Assembly (NCBI GenBank): GCA_031308135.1
Contig: JAHLJT010000631.1
Location: 175,171,282-175,235,281, forward strand
Reading direction: 5' to 3'
Length of the DNA stretch: 64,000 nt
Source: Acheta domesticus
Lineage: Eukaryota > Arthropoda > Insecta > Orthoptera > Gryllidae
This document shows, piece after piece, positions 57,238-64,000 of this stretch (positions are counted from its first letter, which is position 1; every line of letters begins with the position of its first letter). The notes beneath the pieces were generated by a model, which saw only the letters and a list, made by a program, of their open reading frames with translations, was not told the DNA's origin and did no database searches. The translations under genes and the position numbers were made by a program.

Positions 57238-57400
57238 CCTGTTAATTGATTGATTAGTGATTCCAAGTGTGTCAACTACTATGGTCATCCTAAAGGTCAG
57301 ACTAAATGTAGTGCATGTTTTATCCCAGGAGGTGGCAATGATTTTGCCCACTAGATGACTAGCTTCCGGCGCCAAACTATGCTGTGGCTTGCAGGATTTT
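57238..57400 (-). mobile_element. SINE fragment S6a (3' end, reverse)
   Basis: It reads as the reverse of the SINE tail: TTGATTGATTAGTGATTCC, GTCAAC, GGTCAT, GTAGTGCATGTTTTATCCCA and GGAGGTGGC match the complement of S4 at about 31940-32030. Confidence 0.65.
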
Positions 57401-57402
57401 CC

Positions 57403-58713
57403 AGGGAGGTTATAGGTTATAGTGTAACTGAATACCTCAAAAATCTTTTTAACAAAATTGAAGTTAGTGGTGATATCCCTCAGGAGTGGAATATGTCGTA
57501 TATCAGTTCTATGCACAAGAAAGGTGACAAAACCCTTTGTGAAAACTACAGAGGAATTAGTGTCATCCCATCAATAGCTAGGCTATGCACTAATATTCTA
57601 AAGGAAAAAATACAGAAGGGAATAACATTCAGCGAAGAACAAAGCGGTTATAGAAGTGGGAGGTCATATTTACATAACATCCTTAATAACCCATAACATT
57701 GCTTACGCCAGATAATAGAGAAAAATTTACAATATAGACATACATATGACATTTACTGACCTAGAAAAGGTCTACGACAGTGTTCGTAGAGGTAAAATTT
57801 GGTTAGCAATGAGAAGACTAAATGTTCCAGAAAATGGATTAATTTGGTTAAAATAGGTTAATTTGGTATAAAAAATGTTCTTAAATGGGAGTTCTCGTAA
57901 ATGATAGGTGCTTATATTCTCAACTTTTTGCAGATCAGGTCATTATGGCATCAGATCATGAAGACATGGAGTTTATGCTTAGGAAATTAAAAAAAAAATA
58001 TGAAAAGTGGGGACTTAAAATCAACTTAAAAAAGCTTGAATATTTATGCATTAGAGGAGATGCCTTTAATATAAAAGTTGCTGATGATGAAATAACTAAT
58101 TGTTCAAAATTTAAATATCTGGGAACTATAATTACTGACAACGGGAAAATTTATGTAAATATCACCACTAGACTCACAATGGGCAGAAATGTAATCAAAG
58201 CTCTACATGGCCTTATATGGAATGGTGGGTTAAGACAAGACACAAAGAAAAGAATATTTCACAGTGTAGTGGAAAATATTATATGGAACAGAAATATGGC
58301 CTTATCGAAACAAAATGCCTTAGACACAGAATATAGTCAGTAGAGCTCGACTTTATGAGAAAATCTTTGCAGATAACAAGGCTGGACAAGATAAAGAATG
58401 AAGTGATATGGGAAAGACCTGGGGTTCAAATGCCCATAACCACATAACCAGAAGACTAGAAAATAAAGCTCTTCAAAGGCACGGACATGTCCAGAGGATG
58501 CAAAATGAGAGATGGCCATATCGAATTTTAAATTGGATACCTGAAAGATGGTGTAGAAGTTGCAAACCTGTTTTGACCTGGAAGGCCTATATACAGAAAG
58601 TAATGGAGGAGAAAGGACTAGAAGGTCAATGGAAGGACCGAAAAATATGGAAGTTGAAAACGGCAAACTTAGGGGTAGAGAGGTAGAAACCGTCGAAGAA
58701 GAAAAAGAAGAAG
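57403..58713 (+). pseudogene. LINE reverse transcriptase relic
   Basis: A first frame (57355-57696) contains the RT text SGDIPQEWNMSYISSMHKKG, LCENYRGISVIPSIARL and FSEEQSGYRSGRS. A second (57885-58343) has LFADQVIMASDHEDMEFMLR, WGLKINLKKLEYLCI and FKYLGTIITDNGK, and a third (58408-58686) has GHVQRMQNERWPYRILNWIP. These are fingers, palm and C-terminal parts of a non-LTR RT. The catalytic FADD box reads FADQ, and stops, frameshifts and a deletion of the palm middle separate the parts. Dead. Confidence 0.85.
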
Positions 58714-58714
58714 A

Positions 58715-59000
58715 TTTTCCGTGACGTGTGGTAGTGTAGTGCATGTAAGTGTAAGGGGTGAGGGCAGGTCAAGCAAGAGGAAAGATCACATGCGGTCTAT
58801 GGCCCATTGTTAGGGTACTGCTCCTGCATTCATCTGATATTAATCAGAGAAACCATGCAAAACTACCAATCAGAGCAGTCAGTCACTAGAATTCTCCCCC
58901 AGACAGTGACTAAAGTCAACCCAGCTATCTAGCTAGTATTGAAACTCCTGCAACAGTCACTACCTGTTAATATTAAATGTTCTTATCACTGAGGCGAAAC
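58715..59000 (-). mobile_element. SINE fragment S6b (5' part, reverse)
   Basis: GTAGTGTAGTGCATGTAAGT, GGAAAGATCACATGCGGTCT and TACTGCTCCTGCATTCATCT are the reverse of the S4 body at about 31670-31810, in the same orientation as S6a on the other side of the LINE. Confidence 0.65.
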
Positions 59001-60398
59001 AAATCCTTTTCTCCAATACAAATTCAAACAGGCATCTCTTGCCTCAATAATCCAGAGGCCTGTTCATAAATATGGTAAAGGTATGTGTCACACATCAACC
59101 AGAACTTCAAATGCAAAAGAATGTTTCTTTATTGAAGGAAGTAAACACAAACATCACTACATTTACCTCTCATTAAACACATCATCATCATCATCATCAA
59201 CTGAGCAGAAATTAGGCTTTACAGCCTCTGCTGCTACTGTTGCTACCTCTTTAGTAGTCTGCCTCTATCCTTCTTGGTTTGTACTTCCAGATTAATTTGG
59301 GCAATCTGTTGTTCATTCTCTGTAAATGATATTTCCATTAGACTGTTTTATCTCTACTACTAAACATTTGGTTTTGAATTTCTTTCTGATGTCTTTTATT
59401 TCTCAGTCTGTCTCTTCTTTCTCATTAAACACGTTACTCGTATATACAAAAAAAAGTCTTTTCGACTTTTTTCAAATGGTTAAAGAAAAAATGGTGTAAA
59501 TTATGGGGAGAGTAAATTGGTGGAAATTTAATGTGTGTGTGCACGTGTATGTGAGTAAGTAAGTAATATTTAGACCGTGGATTTTTAGGTTTTAAAATAT
59601 GTGTTTTCGGTGCCTAAAATAGGTTCTTTCTACGTCTCAGTTAGTCTTTTTAAGTAGTAGAATGGGCACTAATAAAACAGGAAATTTACAACAACAACAA
59701 CAACAAAAAACAAACACTTTTTTACTATTTATTATATTTATTTCTTGAAGATAAAAACATAAATCAATATTATATAGAATCAGGATTGTATATTTTCCGA
59801 TAATACTATTTATGAACAAGTTTAATTGTTATTAGTTTGAATTATTCTCACTGCATTTTACCTCACAATAATTTACTAATATATTTTCCAATATTCAAAA
59901 GGAAATGAATGTTTCTTATCGGTCAAGATCACTTTTCTTTGGCGGAAATTGAATCGCTTTATCTTAGAAACAGAGGCTGGTTTCTCCACAAAGTCAGGAA
60001 GTTGTGGCATGGAGACTTATTGCAAGATCTGTGTCTTGTATATTTATTCTTGCTATCTTACTGGGGATAAAATGGTACAAGGGAACAAATGCAATTTAGG
60101 TTTTTAAAAGTAACTTAAAATTAATCTCATTCCACCTTTCCAGAAATGCTCAAACGCCATTTTCTCATAAATGGTTCCAATTTTTTCTTCAAACGGATAA
60201 TGCAAATTGCATTCTTTAATATGAAGTAAAGTTCAAAGTCGAGTATTTTTGTATTTTTTTCTTCAAAAATTACACAAATGTAATTTTTTTGAAAGATCTC
60301 TCACACTATTAATATGCACATACCAGCAATTGATAAACATTTGTTTTATTTGTGGGTTAGAGTGCTTGGAATTAAGTGTGAAGTGTTGATGACTTCAA
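59001..60398. other. intergenic sequence
   Basis: It includes a short (ATC)n run near 59180, a TG/AAGT patch near 59530-59565 and an (AAC)n run near 59690-59706. No gene is seen. Confidence 0.6.
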
Positions 60399-60780
60399 AA
60401 ATCAGGGCTGTACAAAGAGAAATAATTAACACTGGTTCTTATGGGCGAATAAACACCAAAAATCAAAATACCTTAGAAAAAATCTCAAACCTTTCCCAAA
60501 ATTTAAGAATAATTTTAGGCTCTTAGAAAAAATTTATCCCCGCGTTTATATTCCAAACCTCAGGGCTATACAACGAGAAACAACGATTCTTACGGGCAAA
60601 TGAAAACCAAAATAAAATTTAAATAAATTTCGAAAAAATCTGAAACCCTTCCCAAAATTTAAAAATAATTTTAGGCTCTTAGGAAAAAATTATCCCCGCG
60701 TTTATATTTCCAAAATCAGGGCTGTACAAAGTGAATAATTTACCACGCTTTCATATAGACAAATAAATTAAAAAATTCAA
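60399..60780. repeat. tandem duplication, period about 157 bp, 2.3 copies
   Basis: ATCAGGGCTGTACAAAGAGA at about 60401 recurs as CTCAGGGCTATACAACGAGA and ATCAGGGCTGTACAAAGTGA. TTTCCCAAAATTTAAGAATA and TATCCCCGCGTTTATAT also recur at the same spacing. Confidence 0.8.
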
Positions 60781-61959
60781 AAATCTCCGAAAATATTTAC
60801 AAAGCACTACTACTTTCTATGTGAGTGGGACAGTAGAGACAGAAATCACAATTGGTGGAAAACATTTGTGCTCGGATTGTACAACTAACTGAACAGAGAA
60901 ATGTGATGAACACTGCTCTTGTTGACCCGTGTACCTGCTTCTACTGTGGCGCTAATCTCGTCAAAATCTTTAGGAAAGCCATGGACGAACTTTACGTAGA
61001 TTACGTGGTTTTTACGAAAGAAGTTCCCAAGGATCAGTGAAGCAAAAGTAAAGGAAGGAATATTGTAAATATTTATAAGTAAAAAAAATCACAGTCTTCA
61101 ACAAAAAGAACTTTATAGTCCGATTCTCTATAACAGTTCGTATCACGACGCGCGTCCACACTCGCAACTCCTGTTCTCGAAAAACGTTTTAATAACTGAG
61201 CCACGCTTAACTCGAAAAACAAACAACAGAGCCACGCTCTCTGAATCACGGCTACCTTCCTACTACTCGCCTTAGCATTTTCTCTACATGTACCCCTGCG
61301 CTGCTGCCAACTCAAACTTATGGTGCTACAAAAGCACATACTTTCCCGTATTATTGGAAACAGCTACGTAGCACTGAAATATTACACTTTATGCGCTACA
61401 AACATCTTAGCTATTATTTGAAAACGTCCAATTCAACCAAGAAGAGTACAACTCACTGTTTCCATCGCCGTGTTGTCAGAACTATGTGATACTGCACAAA
61501 AATAAAATACAAAAGTTTTGTATTTCGTATTGGAAAAAGAAGACTGATACCCTGGACAATATAGAAAAGTATTCCATAGGGCCACGATTAGAGAAGAGTA
61601 TTCTAAAATCATGCAACAAATACTCTACTCACTACAAATGGTACAGCTTTTGATGCGAAAACTAAATATTTTCTTGGAAATATCAACATAAATTAGACAA
61701 TTATAGCTCCTTTTCATACCGATCCATCAGGCCACAACAATTACACGTAATTCACAGATATTCGCGATCGCAAAGTAAATTCCATTGTTGCAAATCCTGC
61801 AATGTCGCTATTCTGAAAGCTATTAATCCTTTTTACTTATTTTATATATTTCAAAATAAACAATTTCTAAAATATTAATGTGTAAATGTATAACAAAAGT
61901 TCGAATGTAAGAAACGAAGTAAGAAATAATATACAAAATTGTACATTCTACTCGTAATT
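60781..61959. other. intergenic sequence
   Basis: A 62-codon open frame at 60852-61040 contains a CTCFYCG pair but has no recognisable family. Nothing else is supported. Confidence 0.5.
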
Positions 61960-63105
61960 TATGACGCACCCAGCTGTCCGAAGCGCAGTAAATTTACAGC
62001 GGGCTATTATGTTTGTCACAAAATTATAGAAAAACTACTCGTATTTTGAAAAACTTAAGCATGACCTTATTTGAAGATGTAGTTGTAAGAAAACGTCGAA
62101 AACGAAGCGCAGTCAATTCCAAGCGGGCTATTATGTTTGTCAGGAAATTATAGAAAAACTGCTCATATTTTCAAAAAATTCAACATGATCGTATTTGAAG
62201 ATCTGTTTTTGATGAGCATATTTCATTAAGAAAAACAATTGTTCACAATTGTAGAAAGATGCCATTTTTTAAAACATTTTTACAAAATCAGTTATTTCAA
62301 AGAACATGAAACCAGCGCCATTCTCTTAAGCTTCCTTTATGCGATCTCAGTTCCCAATTTAATTAAAAACGTGCGGTTTTTAAGAAAAAATGGTTTAAAG
62401 AAAATAAAAAATTGTCTGTTTGACACAATTTTTCGAAAAAAAAATACTTATGTTTTTGAAAAATTGAACATGACCTTATTTGAAGACCTATTTTTATGAA
62501 CACATGTCATTAAGAAAAAATGTATCTTCATAATAATATTGCAGTTGTAGGATGATGCCGAAAAATTTTGATTTTTTCATTTTTCGAAAAATTAGAGTTT
62601 TCAATCAACATGAGACCTACGCCATTCTTTTAAATGGCCTTCAGACTACCCAACAACAAAATTTTGTCAAAATCGTTGGCTCTACTTTTTTGAAAATTTT
62701 GAAAATGTCCCAGGGGTTTCGTGTACAATACCCTCCAAAATTAAAATATCGGTTTCAAATTCAAGGGGCTGCGAGATCATTCAGATCGATCGGGGAGTAT
62801 CAATTTTGGAGATAATCGGCTGAACGGTTTAGTCGCTAGCGTTGTTCACAGACGGACGGACAGACGTTTTGCTTTCAATTGTTTTTTCGGTATCAAGGAC
62901 CCACAAAATAGGGATTCTAGCTGCATCACGTATTAGGAGATTTTTTTCTTAATTTAGTAACTAGATTTATCCAGTTTTTCGTTACCAGGGCCCTGTAATA
63001 AGAGTTTATCTGCCGAAAATCCGCCGTTTTTTCGCTTAGCATTACATAACTTTCCATATACTATACGTATGTATAGTATACAGGAAAGTAATATACTATA
63101 CGTAC
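61960..63105 (+). repeat. dispersed repeat family D, copy 4 with terminal palindrome
   Basis: It has the same modules as copy 3: GAAGCGCAGT duplicated leader blocks, AAAAATTGAACATGACCTTA and GAAGATCTGT-type repeats, then ATCAATTTTGGAGATAATCG, GACGGACGGACAGACG, TCGGTATCAAGGACCC and CATTACATAACTTTCC. It ends in the palindrome ATACTATACGTATGTATAGT plus GGAAAGTA. Confidence 0.7.
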
Positions 63106-64000
63106 TGTAATAAACCTGCCTCCCCGGCTAGCTCCGACTCGATGTATCTGCTTAGTGACTGGAATCGGGGACGTGGTTTTCATAACACAAACATAGACAC
63201 ATGGATACATTTTAACAAAGAACATTTAATTACTAGGTTGATGAGATGATGGATGATGTACATAGAATTTATAAGAATTCCTTGCGGTTGAGTGACCTTT
63301 TATCCTATATTTTCTAACTGGCATAATTAAAACATTATAGTACAATTACAATTAAACTAAGCCGCTTTTATTGATGCCAGCGCTGATAGCGTCTGTACCT
63401 CTCCCTTTAATTTGCTCCTCTATCATTGGAAGTCCTTCCGCATTATCGCGGCAACAAGGTTAATATTACCATGTTTTGGTGATGTCCTGGCGGGGAGGCA
63501 CTCCAGCTGGCGGCGACCTCAGGCAAACGGTGAAAAGGCGCCTCGCCTTTTCACTGCGGTCAAGGTCGGCAGCGTCCCAGCAGTTCGGCCCGTCTCAGCC
63601 GCGCAGGTCGCCCAACCCAGCAATGATTACGCCCCAGGCCCCAAACAAAAGGCGTCGGCGGCAGCAGCAGATTAGCTTTGGTCTCCGACTCGGCAGCTCG
63701 CGAATGGCTCACGCGGGTTGCGCCGGCGCATACGGCTGGTTACGTATGACGGCGTGCGATCGCGAATACGGTCGGTCATTGCATAATGAACATGCCGGGT
63801 GGCAAAGTCGAGATCGGCTATGGCTCTGATCGCGATTTATTAACTTGGTTTCACGCAACAACTAGTGCGGAAACCTCCATCACAATTTCAACTAAGTTCT
63901 ATCGGAAGTCTTTCCGAAGAAGTGCAAGAGAATTTTACGTCTCTCCCTGATGCTAATTCTCTCCGAAGTGTTCGAGAGAAGATGACCTCTCTCCCTGATG
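63106..64000. other. moderately GC-rich intergenic sequence
   Basis: Open frames at 63412-63829 have no recognised domain. There is a hairpin GAAAAGGCGCC / GGCGCCTCGCCTTTTC near 63530-63555. Near the end GTCTCTCCCTGATG and CTCTCTCCCTGATG recur about 50 bp apart, perhaps the start of a tandem repeat that leaves the window. Confidence 0.5.

Noticed and set aside
1..64000. CRISPR arrays, operons, ribosome binding sites, phage or plasmid genes
   Set aside because: Intron-containing animal gene, SINEs and LINEs show eukaryotic nuclear DNA; no regularly spaced direct-repeat array was seen.

Overview
This is animal nuclear DNA, almost certainly from an insect with a large, repeat-rich genome. A cockroach-like or other polyneopteran or hemipteran insect is my guess, from intron size and transposon types; no species-diagnostic sequence is visible. 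Nothing bacterial or viral is seen. One gene dominates the window: the plus-strand ortholog of Drosophila RasGAP1 (Gap1), equivalent to vertebrate RASA3/RASA2, a GAP1-family Ras GTPase-activating protein. Seventeen coding exons lie between 9010 and 54164. They join with consistent splice phases into 853 residues plus a stop, in the order C2A - C2B - RasGAP - PH - BTK zinc motif - C-terminal tail. Only the short N-terminal exon or exons, probably about 15-20 residues, are missing; they lie in the unassigned 5' region or upstream of the window.

Layout. 1-9009: presumed 5' flank or first intron, with two CpG-rich blocks (1-430 and 2540-2790) and no recognisable gene. 9010-27578: five very GC-rich exons encoding the two C2 domains, separated by introns of 3-7 kb filled with small transposons. 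27579-33997: a 6.4 kb intron holding a foldback element, a Tc1-like transposase relic and a tRNA-derived SINE. 33998-38257: six AT-rich exons of the RasGAP catalytic domain. 38258-48978: PH, BTK and tail exons, with a nested non-LTR retrotransposon block at 43.05-44.66 kb. 48979-54067: an intron with an 866-bp foldback and a 1.29-kb hAT-like element. 54068-54164: the last coding exon, followed by a 3' UTR carrying a TIR element. 55-64 kb: intergenic, with a 574-bp palindrome, a LINE relic flanked by SINE halves, tandem duplications and a dispersed AT-rich repeat.

The protein would act at the inner plasma membrane. Its C2 and PH-BTK modules bind phospholipid or inositol phosphate, and the GAP domain supplies an arginine finger that speeds GTP hydrolysis by Ras (and, in the vertebrate relatives, Rap). 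The most notable features beyond the gene are: two copies of an R4/Dong-like LINE tail, both embedded in ATT microsatellites; a family of palindromic MITEs in which one core carries two different sets of ends; several transposons within tens of bases of splice sites; and a sharp GC switch inside a single gene between the C2 half and the catalytic half.
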